DNA from: JASLEW01 sp963732005
GTDB taxonomy: Bacteria; Acidobacteriota; Thermoanaerobaculia; Multivoradales; UBA5704
NCBI GenBank assembly: GCA_963732005.1
Contig: CAVSXT010000004.1
Location: forward strand, 1,302,001 to 1,366,000
DNA: 64,000 nt
Direction: 5' to 3'
The notes under the pieces were generated by a model. That model saw nothing but the letters and a program-made list of their open reading frames with translations, made no database searches and was not told the DNA's origin. Both the position numbers and the translations under genes were made by a program. This document shows positions 8,474 through 16,110 of this stretch, piece after piece; positions within the stretch are counted from its first letter, which is position 1, and every line of letters starts with the position of its first letter.

Positions 8474-9205
8474 ATGCACCGACCGTCCCATCACCACCGC
8501 CGGTTCCGGCTCATCGCCTTGGCACTGCCGGCGATCGCCTGGGCCGCGGTGGCGGCCGCGCCCGCCCGGGCGGCGGTGTCGATCGCGATCGACCGGCCGC
8601 TGGACGGCGACGTCGTCGCCTCGCCGGTCACCATCGCCGCCTCGGCGACCACCGACGCCGCCAATGCCCGGGTCACCGGCTGGCACGTCTACGTCGACGG
8701 TGTGCTGGCCTATGGCAACCCCGGCCCCAATGCGGCGATCACCGTCAGCTTGCCCATGGACGACGGCAACCACGAGGTGATCGTGCGCGCCTGGGACTCG
8801 ACCGGCTACTACGACTCCCAGTCGATGACCATCACCATCGGCATCTGCTCGGGCTTCACCGTCGACCTGCAATCGCCGGGCGCCGGCAGCGTGACCTCGC
8901 CCGTCGACTTCGCCGCCGCCGCCAGCAGCTGCCACCGCATCACCGGTTTCGCGGTCTTCGTCGACGGCAGGCGGGTCTACGAGCAACCGGGCGAGGACTC
9001 GCTCGACGCCACCCTGGACCTGCCGGCCGGCCACCACAGCGTCCAGGTCCGGGCCACCGACGTGACCCGCGCCACCGCCAGCTCGGACGCCGTGCCGATC
9101 GACGTCGAGGTGACGCCGCCGGCCCCCAAGCCGGCTCAGCCGAGGCCGGCTCAACCACGCCCGGCGCAGCCCCGGCCGGCGCAGCCGGCCCCGCCGCCGC
9201 CGTAG
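8474..9205 (+). CDS. Secreted protein with two Ig-like domains and a Pro-rich tail
   Basis: The 243-residue product has a long basic N-terminus and a signal peptide (about 13-36, ending APARAAV). Two tandem beta-sandwich repeats follow (about 36-125 and 130-215), each with the pattern of SP/RPLDG, a WHVYVDG or FAVFVDG strand, then a GNH/GHH-V-VRA strand. This is typical of bacterial Ig-like domains used as binding modules. The C-terminus is a repeat of PAQPR units, likely a spacer or wall/membrane-proximal segment. The ATG at 8474 follows AAGGAG at ideal spacing; upstream in-frame starts lack a ribosome binding site. No enzymatic motif is seen. Confidence 0.7.
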   Translation: MHRPSHHHRRFRLIALALPAIAWAAVAAAPARAAVSIAIDRPLDGDVVASPVTIAASATTDAANARVTGWHVYVDGVLAYGNPGPNAAITVSLPMDDGNHEVIVRAWDSTGYYDSQSMTITIGICSGFTVDLQSPGAGSVTSPVDFAAAASSCHRITGFAVFVDGRRVYEQPGEDSLDATLDLPAGHHSVQVRATDVTRATASSDAVPIDVEVTPPAPKPAQPRPAQPRPAQPRPAQPAPPPP

Positions 9206-9223
9206 ACCGGCGCCACCCTGGCC

Positions 9224-9255
9224 GGGGTAGTGGGGCATGTGCCCCACGCTACCCG
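9224..9255. terminator. Convergent hairpin, probable bidirectional terminator
   Basis: TGGGGCA (9231-9237) pairs with TGCCCCA (9240-9246), and GGGTAG (9225-9230) pairs with CTACCC (9249-9254). The element sits between the convergent Ig-like and ArsR genes. There is no T-run. Confidence 0.5.
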
Positions 9256-9264
9256 GGCCGGATC

Positions 9265-9618
9265 TCAGTCGCCTTCCACCGCCGCCTGCAGCCTGCCCAG
9301 CGCTTCGTCCCAGCGTTGCGAGATCCGCTCGAGCGAGCGCCGCGCCGCGTCGAGCGGCGCTGCTTCCAGCTGCCACCGCTGCTCCCGTCCCTGCCGCGTG
9401 CCGCGCGCCAGCCCGGCGCCGGCCAGCACCCGCAGATGCTTGGTGACTGCCTGGCGGGTGACGCCGGCGCCGGCGCTGAGGCGCGAGATCGAGAGCGGCC
9501 CCTCCCGGCTGAGGCGGCCGACCAGGCGCAGCCGCGTCGGGTCGCCCAGGGCGGCGAACACCGGCGCGGCGTCCTCCGGGGCGGCGGCCGCCGTGCGGCT
9601 ACTCCGGCGGGGCCACAT
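9265..9618 (-). CDS. ArsR-family winged-helix regulator
   Basis: A 117-residue HTH regulator. The ArsR/SmtB core is clear: FAALGDPTRLRLVGRL, then SISRLSAGAGVTRQAVTKHLRVL as the recognition helices, then the wing with GREQRWQLE. No metal-binding Cys pair is present, so it belongs to the non-metal group that often accompanies SRPBCC (AHSA1-type) proteins. It lies downstream of and overlaps by 20 bp the SRPBCC gene on the minus strand, so the pair is one transcript. It probably represses its own operon through the palindrome upstream of the SRPBCC gene. Confidence 0.88.
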   Translation of the reverse strand: MWPRRSSRTAAAAPEDAAPVFAALGDPTRLRLVGRLSREGPLSISRLSAGAGVTRQAVTKHLRVLAGAGLARGTRQGREQRWQLEAAPLDAARRSLERISQRWDEALGRLQAAVEGD

Positions 9619-10063
9619 GGCGAGCGATGTTCTCGACCTGTTGCGCCCAGCCCTGGGAGTTCATGCGGAACGCCTCGGCGCGGCGCGCCAGCGGGATGAG
9701 GTCGAAGCCGGACTCCCTCACCCTGAGGCGCGTGCCCTCGGGGATGTCTTCCAGCTCGAACACCACCAGCGTCGTCGGCTCCTGCGAGTAGTCCTGCTGC
9801 GGATCGATCGCATAGGGGTGCCAGCGCCAGGAGAACAGATGCTCCGGCTCCATCCGCTCCACCTGGACCTCGAAGGTCAGGTGCTCATACCCGGGGTAGA
9901 GGATCCGTCCCCGCGCCAGCGCTCCGGGCACGAACGGGTCCGTCATCTCCACCCGGAACCACTTGCCGAACTCGTGCGCATCGGTGAGCGCCCGCCAGAC
10001 CTTGCCACGCGGCGCCCGTATCACGATCTCCTTCTCGACGACGTCGGTGCTGGTCTCGACCAT
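9599..10063 (-). CDS. SRPBCC (AHSA1-like) ligand-binding protein
   Basis: A 154-residue protein of the START/SRPBCC fold: it opens with a beta strand and the motif IRAPRGKVWRALTDAHEFGKW, continues with GYEHLTFEVQVERMEP and W-RWHP, and closes with a long helix (SQGWAQQVENIARHV). Such proteins bind hydrophobic ligands; the ligand here is unknown. The start at 10063 is backed by GGAGGTGGC directly upstream. It is the first gene of a two-gene operon with an ArsR regulator, the reverse of the usual order. Confidence 0.87.
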   Translation of the reverse strand: MVETSTDVVEKEIVIRAPRGKVWRALTDAHEFGKWFRVEMTDPFVPGALARGRILYPGYEHLTFEVQVERMEPEHLFSWRWHPYAIDPQQDYSQEPTTLVVFELEDIPEGTRLRVRESGFDLIPLARRAEAFRMNSQGWAQQVENIARHVAPPE

Positions 10064-10107
10064 ATGCCACCTCCTGGTTGCACATTAGCCCAAGCGCCCG
10101 CCAGAAT

Positions 10108-10123
10108 GCAACCGTTCGGTTGC
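10108..10123. promoter_or_regulatory. Palindromic operator candidate
   Basis: GCAACCG and CGGTTGC are arranged around TT, a perfect 16-bp palindrome 45 bases upstream of the SRPBCC start. A half site (GGTTGC) recurs near 10077. The size and symmetry fit an ArsR-family operator. Confidence 0.5.
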
Positions 10124-10217
10124 GCGTGTATCTGGCCTGTCTTCGGGTCGGAGCGCTGTCGGCTACGGGCGTTGACCGACGCTTGCATTTTGAAGTCTGT
10201 GGCGTCAGAATGCAGTC

Positions 10218-10454
10218 ATGAGTGTACAGATCACCATTCGTGACGTACCTGACGCGGTGAGGGATGAGCTTGCCGCGCGGGCAGCTCTCCAAGGCAAGTC
10301 GATGCAGGAATACCTGCGTGCCGAGCTGGAACGTCTGGCTACACGCCCGCCGGTCGAGAGGGTGCTCGAACGGATCCGAGAGCGCAAGGCGATGGCAGGA
10401 ACCAGGCTCTCTCCGGAGGAGATTCTGACCCAACGTAACGCGGACCGCCGGTGA
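10218..10454 (+). CDS. FitA/VapB-like ribbon-helix-helix antitoxin
   Basis: The 78-residue product starts with MSVQITIRDVPDAVRDEL, the beta-strand/helix of a ribbon-helix-helix DNA-binding domain. SMQEYLRAELERLA follows, and then a charged C-terminal tail that would wrap the toxin. It ends in a GTGA overlap with a PIN-domain gene, the standard arrangement of type II toxin-antitoxin modules of the FitAB/VapBC kind. The antitoxin would both neutralise the nuclease and repress the operon. Confidence 0.88.
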   Translation: MSVQITIRDVPDAVRDELAARAALQGKSMQEYLRAELERLATRPPVERVLERIRERKAMAGTRLSPEEILTQRNADRR

Positions 10455-10852
10455 GCGCGGTCGTCGACGCCTCGCTTCTGGTGGCTGCCACGTCGGATGC
10501 GGGCGCCGAAGGAAGGTGGGCTGAGGACGTGGTGCGAGCTGGTGGCCTGGTCGCGCCCCACTTGGCTCTCGTCGAGGCCACGAACATCCTCCGCCGCTTC
10601 GAGCTCGCGGGCCGGCTTAGCCGGATGGAAGCCGGTGCCGCTGCCCGTGATCTTCTCCAGCTCGACCTTGATCTGGTGTCCTTTTCACCTTTCGCGGAGC
10701 GGGTCTGGGAGCTGCGGGCCAACGTCACGAGCTACGACGGCTGGTACGTTGCGGTGGCCGAACAGTGCAACCTTCCTTTGGCGACCCTCGATCAGCGCCT
10801 CGCCAGAGCCACCGGGCCTCGCTGCCGCTTCCTGCTGCCGCCCCTGGCCTAG
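10451..10852 (+). CDS. PIN-domain ribonuclease toxin (VapC/FitB-like)
   Basis: A 133-residue PIN-domain protein, probably a Mg-dependent RNase acting on tRNA or rRNA. The acidic residues are in place: Asp6 (VVDASLL), Glu42 (LVEATNIL), Asp96 (TSYDGWYVA) and Asp114 (LATLDQRL). It uses a GTG start overlapping the antitoxin stop by 4 bp, which sets toxin output through coupling. The last 4 bp overlap the convergent hydrolase gene. All active-site residues are present, so the toxin looks functional. Confidence 0.9.
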   Translation: MSAVVDASLLVAATSDAGAEGRWAEDVVRAGGLVAPHLALVEATNILRRFELAGRLSRMEAGAAARDLLQLDLDLVSFSPFAERVWELRANVTSYDGWYVAVAEQCNLPLATLDQRLARATGPRCRFLLPPLA

Positions 10853-11601
10853 ATTGCCAGGGTGCCCTGGCTGTCGAGCCGGGCGGCCAGCCAGTCCGTC
10901 ACCACCTCGACCAGCCAGGGGCGGCAGGCGCTGAAGGCGTGATCGCCGTCCGGGTGGCGGACCCAGTCGGCACCGGGAAGGGCTGCGGTGAAGGCCGTGT
11001 AATGGGCAGGCGGGAAGAGCTCGTCGTGGTCCCCGGTGACCAGCAGGAGCGGCCGAGCCGCCAGCGCGCCGAGATGCCCGCCGAGGGCCTCCAGGCGCGG
11101 CCACTGCGCCAGGAGATCGGCGCCGGAGACGCCGTGCAACATGCCGGCGAACTCCTCCGCCATCTCTCTGGGAAAGGCGAAAGCCTCGGGACCCACGACC
11201 GGGCAGATCGCCGCCAGGGCGCGAACGCGGGGATCGCCGGCGGCGTAGAGCAGCGCGGTGTGGCCCCCGAGGCTCGCGCCGACCATGGCCAGCCGTTCCG
11301 GATCGACGGCGGCCTGCTCCAGCGTCCAGGCAACCGCCGCACGGGTGTCGTCGAGCAGGCCGGCGAACGAATACGCCCCTCCCGATCCCCAGGAGCCGCG
11401 GGGGTGGAAGCAGAGGCAGTTCCAGCCGCGATCGCGCAGGCGGTAGGCGAGGTCCAGGTGCTTCTCGATGCCCGGCAGGCCGTGCAACAGGACCGCCGTG
11501 GGACGGGGCCCATGGCCGGCGCCCCGGTAGAAGGCGCCGAGAAGCCGGGCGCCGGAGGAATCGAAGGTCACGCCATCCACTCCTGCCGCAAACTCCGTCA
11601 T
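10849..11601 (-). CDS. Alpha/beta hydrolase (dienelactone hydrolase/dipeptidyl-peptidase-like)
   Basis: The 250-residue cytoplasmic protein has the alpha/beta hydrolase order. LLHGLPG forms the oxyanion region (38-44), the nucleophile elbow GASLGG holds Ser110, the acid is in VTGDHDELFP (Asp193 probable) and the His is in DGDHAF (His221). The closest look is to the small DLH-like esterases and peptidases; the substrate cannot be named. It converges on the toxin gene with a 4-bp overlap of the 3' ends. The start at 11601 is backed by a GGAGGAGC-type site upstream on the minus strand. Confidence 0.82.
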   Translation of the reverse strand: MTEFAAGVDGVTFDSSGARLLGAFYRGAGHGPRPTAVLLHGLPGIEKHLDLAYRLRDRGWNCLCFHPRGSWGSGGAYSFAGLLDDTRAAVAWTLEQAAVDPERLAMVGASLGGHTALLYAAGDPRVRALAAICPVVGPEAFAFPREMAEEFAGMLHGVSGADLLAQWPRLEALGGHLGALAARPLLLVTGDHDELFPPAHYTAFTAALPGADWVRHPDGDHAFSACRPWLVEVVTDWLAARLDSQGTLAI

Positions 11602-11695
11602 GCAATCGCTCCTCCCGCCGCTCCGGCCAGCACGATCCTACCGCGACGCAAGCGCCCTGCGGTTGGCGCCGAGCCGCCCGGCCGCGGCTCGCTGC

Positions 11696-11701
11696 TACGA
11701 T
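11696..11701 (+). promoter_or_regulatory. Candidate -10 element of the LytS/LytTR operon
   Basis: TACGAT in the context GCTGCTACGATG. It overlaps the first in-frame ATG (11700), which makes the ATG at 11712 the likelier, possibly leaderless, start. Confidence 0.35.
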
Positions 11702-11711
11702 GCGGTGCGCG

Positions 11712-12800
11712 ATGCCCGCGGTCCAATCTCGAGGCAACAGCCTGCGGTGGGTCTACGCCGCGGCGTGGTTGCCGTGGCTGGCGATGTACGCCGCGGCCCT
11801 GGTCGCCAATGGCATCCCCCTGGGCTTCGCGGCGCGCAACGCGCTGGCCAACGTCCTGCCTGACGCGCTTCTGGGTCTGGCCGTCCTCCGGCTCCCCCGG
11901 CGCTTGCCCTGGCCGGAGGAACGCCGGGCGCGCTTCTTTGCCGCGCATGGCGGAGCGCTGGCGGTATTCCTGATCGCTTCGGCGGCCGGCTGGGCCGTGC
12001 TGGTGGGCGTCGACGAGCTGCTCTTCAAGGGGTCCTTCGCGGTGCACCTCAACCCCCGCGTCGTCCCCTTCCGGATATTGAACGACGCCCTCATCTACTG
12101 CACCCTCGCCGGCCTTGCCTACGCCTGGAACAATGCCGCCGCGCGCCGCGAGCAGGCGGCGCTGGCGGCTCGCGCCGAAGCCCTGCGGGCGCGGGCGGAG
12201 CTCGCGGCGATGCGGAGCCAGCTGAACCCCCATTTCATCCTCAATACCTTCCATGCCCTCGTGGGCCTGGTCAGGCGCGAACCCGCGATCGCCGAAGAAT
12301 CGCTCGAGCGCCTGGGCGATCTCCTCCGCTACAGCCTGCGCATCCACCGCCTGCAGCTCGACGAGGTCGAGCTCCGCGAGGAGTGGTCGTTCGTCCAGAG
12401 CTACCTGGACCTCGAGCGCCTGCGCTTGGGAGACCGGCTGCGCCTGAGCCTCGAGGCTCCCGCGCCCACCCTGAGCTGCATGGTGCCCTGCTTCGCCCTG
12501 CAAACCCTGGTGGAGAACGCCATCCGTCACGCCGTTGCGCCGCGCGCGGCAGGCGGGCGCGTGGCGGTGAGCGCCCGGCAGGTGGCGGATCGGCTGCGCA
12601 TCCAGGTCGAGGACGAGGGGGCGGGAGCGGCGCCCGCCGAGCCTGCGAGCGACGATCACGGTCTCGGCCTACGCTTGCTGCAGGAGCGGCTGGTTGCGCT
12701 CTACCGGGGGGCGGCGAGCCTGACTCTGGTGGCCACGGCCGCCGGCGGCGTCCGCGCGGTGCTCGACCTGCCCGCACGACATGCCCAGGAGGCCTCCTGA
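11712..12800 (+). CDS. LytS/YehU-type sensor histidine kinase
   Basis: A membrane histidine kinase of about 362 residues. Four hydrophobic segments form the N-terminal sensor region, followed by a helical linker. The His_kinase domain has its phosphorylated His in QLNPHFILN (codon at about 12231), the hallmark of the LytS/YehU class. A HATPase region carries LVENAIRHAV and GLGLRLLQERL. The ATG at 11700 lies within a -10-like hexamer, so I place the start at 11712; either is possible. The response regulator gene follows directly and would receive the phosphate. The signal is unknown, as the sensor part has no extracytoplasmic domain. Confidence 0.88.
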   Translation: MPAVQSRGNSLRWVYAAAWLPWLAMYAAALVANGIPLGFAARNALANVLPDALLGLAVLRLPRRLPWPEERRARFFAAHGGALAVFLIASAAGWAVLVGVDELLFKGSFAVHLNPRVVPFRILNDALIYCTLAGLAYAWNNAAARREQAALAARAEALRARAELAAMRSQLNPHFILNTFHALVGLVRREPAIAEESLERLGDLLRYSLRIHRLQLDEVELREEWSFVQSYLDLERLRLGDRLRLSLEAPAPTLSCMVPCFALQTLVENAIRHAVAPRAAGGRVAVSARQVADRLRIQVEDEGAGAAPAEPASDDHGLGLRLLQERLVALYRGAASLTLVATAAGGVRAVLDLPARHAQEAS

Positions 12801-12805
12801 GCGCT

Positions 12806-13543
12806 TTGCCGCCGCCGGTCCGCGCCGTCGTGGTGGAAGACGAAGCGCACGCGCGGCAGAGCCTGCGCGACTACGCGACCGGGGTCGACTGGCTCGCCCT
12901 GGTCGGCGAGGCGAGCGACGGCGCCGAGGCGGTGCGGCTGATCGACCGGCTGGCGCCCGACCTGGTGTTCCTGGACGTCTACCTGCCGGAGCTCTCGGGC
13001 CTGGAAGTGGTGCAACGGATTCGTCACCGGCCGGCGATCGTCTTCACCACCGCCTACGATCGCTTCGCGCTGGCCGCTTTCGAGGTCGGCGCGCTCGACT
13101 ACCTGCTCAAGCCCTTCGGCCGCCAGCGCTTCCAGACGATGCTGGCGAGGGTGCGCCAGCGGCTCGCGCCGGGAGCGATCCCGGCCAGCGAGCGCGCCCT
13201 GGCCGCGTTCGGCTCGCCGCTGCGCCGCCTCTTCGCCCGGACGCGAGACGAGATCGTGCCGATCCCGGTGGATGCGATCTGGCACCTGCAAGCGAGTGGC
13301 GACTATGTCGAGGTGCGCTCCGACCGGGGACGCCACCTGCTGCACGTCAGCCTGGGCGAGCTGGTCTCGCGCCTGGATCCGGCGCTGTTCTGCCAGATCC
13401 ATCGCTCGCACGTCGTCAATCTCGAGGCGATCGAGCGCCTGCGCCCGTTCGACGAGCGTCGGCTGCTGGTGAAGTTGCGAGGCGGTGTCGAGATCGTGGC
13501 CAGCCGCTCGGGCTCCGAGCTCCTGCGGCGCCTCGTCCTCTGA
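12806..13543 (+). CDS. LytTR-family response regulator
   Basis: A 245-residue response regulator. The receiver domain (about 8-125) has VVVEDE, the phospho-acceptor in LVFLDVYLPELSG, the conserved Thr in FTTAYD and the Lys in LLKPFG. The C-terminal LytTR DNA-binding domain (about 145-243) contains IPVDAIWHLQASGDYVEV and the CQIHRSHVVNL motif. The start is unsure: TTG at 12806 or CTG at 12797, both after AGGAGG (12787-12792); no in-frame ATG exists near. It is paired with the LytS-like kinase upstream. A Leu/Ser start overlap suggests coupling. Confidence 0.88.
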   Translation: MPPPVRAVVVEDEAHARQSLRDYATGVDWLALVGEASDGAEAVRLIDRLAPDLVFLDVYLPELSGLEVVQRIRHRPAIVFTTAYDRFALAAFEVGALDYLLKPFGRQRFQTMLARVRQRLAPGAIPASERALAAFGSPLRRLFARTRDEIVPIPVDAIWHLQASGDYVEVRSDRGRHLLHVSLGELVSRLDPALFCQIHRSHVVNLEAIERLRPFDERRLLVKLRGGVEIVASRSGSELLRRLVL

Positions 13544-13783
13544 CCCCCCGCCCACCCACCGCCCGGCGCCAGGGGCCGGCAGGCCGGGGCGCCGCCGTTC
13601 GACCCCGCCGGCGGCCGGTTCGGCGCCACCTCGGCGGTCTGGCCGATGCAAGCACGCATCGGGCCTCGCCGCGGCAGGAAGATGAGCGCGACGGCGCCGC
13701 CCGGCGTGCACCGCGCGGTGCACGAGCTCCCGGAAGCAGCGCCGCGAGTCCTCGCCGAACGCGCTCGAGAGAGGAGACTCCGC

Positions 13784-14728
13784 ATGCGCCCGAGCTCCGG
13801 ATCGTCACTGGTCATGGCGGCAGCAGCGCTCGCGCTCACCGCCTGTTTGCACGCGGCCCCAGGCGTCGGCCCAGGCCAGGCCCAGAGCCAGGGCCAGGGC
13901 CAGGCCCGCCAGCAGGTGGCACCACCACCCGCCGCCGCGCCGGCAGCCGGGCAGCTGGTCGCCGCCAAGGCGCGCCTGATGGCCGCCGACTACCGCGCGG
14001 ACCTGCCGGAGCTGGCGCGTTGGCGCGATCAGGCGGGGCTCCTGGGCGGGGATCCCGCGGTGGGGTACCTGGCGCATTACTGGGCCGGGTTCGCCAGCTG
14101 GCGCATCGCGATCAACGGCGCCAGCCACGGCATGGGCCGCGACGACCTGAAGGCGAACCTCGAACGCGCCGAGACGGACTTCGAGGCGGCGATTCGCCTG
14201 CGGGACGATTTTGCGGACGCCTACGGCGCCGCGGCCGGGGTGCAAAGCTGGTTGCTGGTCTTCCTGCAGGATGACCCTGCCGAATTCCGTCAGGTCCTCG
14301 ACAGCGGGAAGCAGCATCTGACCCGGGCGCTACAGCTCGGACCGGACAACGCCCGCGTGCTGTGGGTCGAAGGCGGCAGCATCGCCTTCAAGCCGGCGGC
14401 CTACGGCGGCGACGTGCAGCGCGGCATGCAGATCTACCGCCGCGCCGCCGAGGTCGCCGAGGCGCCGGACCCGAGCTCGCCGCTGCCCGATTGGGGAAAG
14501 CCGGAGGTGCTCATGTCCCTGGCCTATTTCCACTTGCAACAGGCCGCCCCGGACCTTGCGGCCGCCACCGAGGAGGCGCACGCGGCCCTGCGCCTGCAAC
14601 CGGAGTGGTCCTATGTGCGCGACATCCTGCTGCCGATGATCGAAGCGCGCCGCCGGCAGCCCGCCGCATCCGCGCTCCCTGACGCGAAGCCGGCGCAGCC
14701 CGCGGCGGCAGCGCCGCCGCCGAGCTGA
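13784..14728 (+). CDS. TPR-containing lipoprotein
   Basis: The 314-residue product carries a lipoprotein signal peptide with lipobox LTAC near residue 22, then a Gln/Gly/Ala-rich spacer and helical repeats of TPR type. Visible pairs include LERAETDFEAAIRLRDDFADAY, LTRALQLGPDNARV and a later EEAHAALRLQPEWSYV. The tail is Ala/Pro-rich. It would sit on the periplasmic side of a membrane and serve as a protein-binding scaffold. The start at 13784 follows GAGAGGAGA; the upstream in-frame ATG at 13646 would hide the signal peptide. Confidence 0.75.
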   Translation: MRPSSGSSLVMAAAALALTACLHAAPGVGPGQAQSQGQGQARQQVAPPPAAAPAAGQLVAAKARLMAADYRADLPELARWRDQAGLLGGDPAVGYLAHYWAGFASWRIAINGASHGMGRDDLKANLERAETDFEAAIRLRDDFADAYGAAAGVQSWLLVFLQDDPAEFRQVLDSGKQHLTRALQLGPDNARVLWVEGGSIAFKPAAYGGDVQRGMQIYRRAAEVAEAPDPSSPLPDWGKPEVLMSLAYFHLQQAAPDLAAATEEAHAALRLQPEWSYVRDILLPMIEARRRQPAASALPDAKPAQPAAAAPPPS

Positions 14729-14893
14729 CCCGGCGCTCGATCCCACCAGCCGATCCGGGCCTCGGCGGTCATGACCCGGCCGCCGAGGTCCGCCCGCACG
14801 CCGCGGCCCGCTGCCGGAGCAGCTCGCGCTCGCGCCTTCAGACCACCATCAAGCCGCCGGAGCAAGGCCGCGCGCACCAGGAATCATTCCCGT

Positions 14894-14899
14894 TATGAT
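14894..14899 (+). promoter_or_regulatory. Candidate -10 element for the NmrA-like gene
   Basis: TATGAT about 70 bases upstream of the TTG start at 14970. The ATG at 14895 falls inside the hexamer and is not a likely start. Confidence 0.35.
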
Positions 14900-14969
14900 G
14901 GCCGCAGGACCACGGCCGCCGCGGCTACCGCCGCCGGCGGGCACGCGGACGAGAAGGAAGGAGGCGATC

Positions 14970-15920
14970 TTGCACGACCAGCTGTTCGTGGTGACGGGAG
15001 CCAGCGGGAACATCGGGAGGCGGCTCTCCGAGCTGCTGCTCAAGGGGCACCGCAGGGTGCGGGTGGTGGCCCGCCGGGAGACGCACCTGCGCACCCTCGC
15101 CGAGCGCGGCGCCGAGGCGCTCACCGGCGATATCGCCGACGCCGACTTCGCCCGCCGGGCGTTCGCGGGCGCCCATGCGGCGTTCACCATGCTGCCCCCG
15201 GTGATGGCCGAGCACGACCTGCGCGCCGATCAGAACCGGATCTCGGAAGCGATCGCCTTCGGGCTGCGCGAGGCGCGCGTCCCCTTCGTGGTGAACCTGA
15301 GCAGCATCGGCGCCGAGGTGGCTTACGGCACGGGGCCGATCGCCGGCCTCCACGACCACGAGGAGCGACTCGATCGACTCGACGACACCCACGTCGTCCA
15401 CCTGCGGCCCACCTTCTTCATGGAAAACCACCTGCACGCCATCGGCGCCATCCTCCACGGCGGCGTCTACCCGTCCACCTTGCGCGGCGACCTGCCGCTG
15501 CCGATGATCGCCACCCGCGACATCGCCGACGAGGCCGCGCGGCTGCTCGCCGGCCTCGAGTTCGAGGGCAAATCGACGCACAGCCTGCTGGGGGCGCGCG
15601 ACTACACGCTGCAGGAGACGGCGCAGGTTCTGGGCGCCGCGATCGGCAAGCCCGAGCTGCGCTACGTCCAGGTCGCCGACGAGCAGGCGCACCAGGCGAT
15701 GGTCGCGCAGGGGATGCCGGCTCATCTGACGGACAAGATGCTCGAGATGTACAGGGCGTGGAACTCGGGCAAGATCCGCCCCGAGGAGCCGCGCCTGCCG
15801 GAAAACACCACGTTCACCACGCTCGAGTCCTGGGCGCCGCACTTCGCCGACGTCTACCGTCACCACCAGCATCCGCCGCACCATGCTCCCGGCGGCGCGG
15901 CCGGTTCCTCCCAGCGCTGA
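14970..15920 (+). CDS. NmrA/SDR-type NAD(P)-binding oxidoreductase
   Basis: A 316-residue atypical short-chain dehydrogenase. The Rossmann motif is VVTGASGNIGRRLSELL at the N-terminus, then a basic patch (VVARRETHLRTL) consistent with NADPH, then LTGDIAD and PFVVNLSSIGAE. The family includes NAD(P)H:quinone reductase-like and redox-sensing NmrA proteins; the substrate is unknown. I chose TTG at 14970, preceded by GAAGGAGG, because it starts exactly before the first beta strand. It is monocistronic. The His/Pro/Gly tail is low complexity. Confidence 0.82.
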   Translation: MHDQLFVVTGASGNIGRRLSELLLKGHRRVRVVARRETHLRTLAERGAEALTGDIADADFARRAFAGAHAAFTMLPPVMAEHDLRADQNRISEAIAFGLREARVPFVVNLSSIGAEVAYGTGPIAGLHDHEERLDRLDDTHVVHLRPTFFMENHLHAIGAILHGGVYPSTLRGDLPLPMIATRDIADEAARLLAGLEFEGKSTHSLLGARDYTLQETAQVLGAAIGKPELRYVQVADEQAHQAMVAQGMPAHLTDKMLEMYRAWNSGKIRPEEPRLPENTTFTTLESWAPHFADVYRHHQHPPHHAPGGAAGSSQR

Positions 15921-16110
15921 GCGGTAGCACGGAGAAGACGGCTCGCCGCGATCGCCGCGACCCGGGCGGGTCTCGACCTCGGGTGCGCCCTCGGCGAAAG
16001 CTCGGCGGTCCCTCGGCGCGCCGGCTGCGGCGCCGCGCTAGGGTGAATCGCGCCCGATCGCGGCCGCCGCCGGAGTGGCAGCGGGCCGTCGGGGGCGACG
16101 AGGTCGATCC

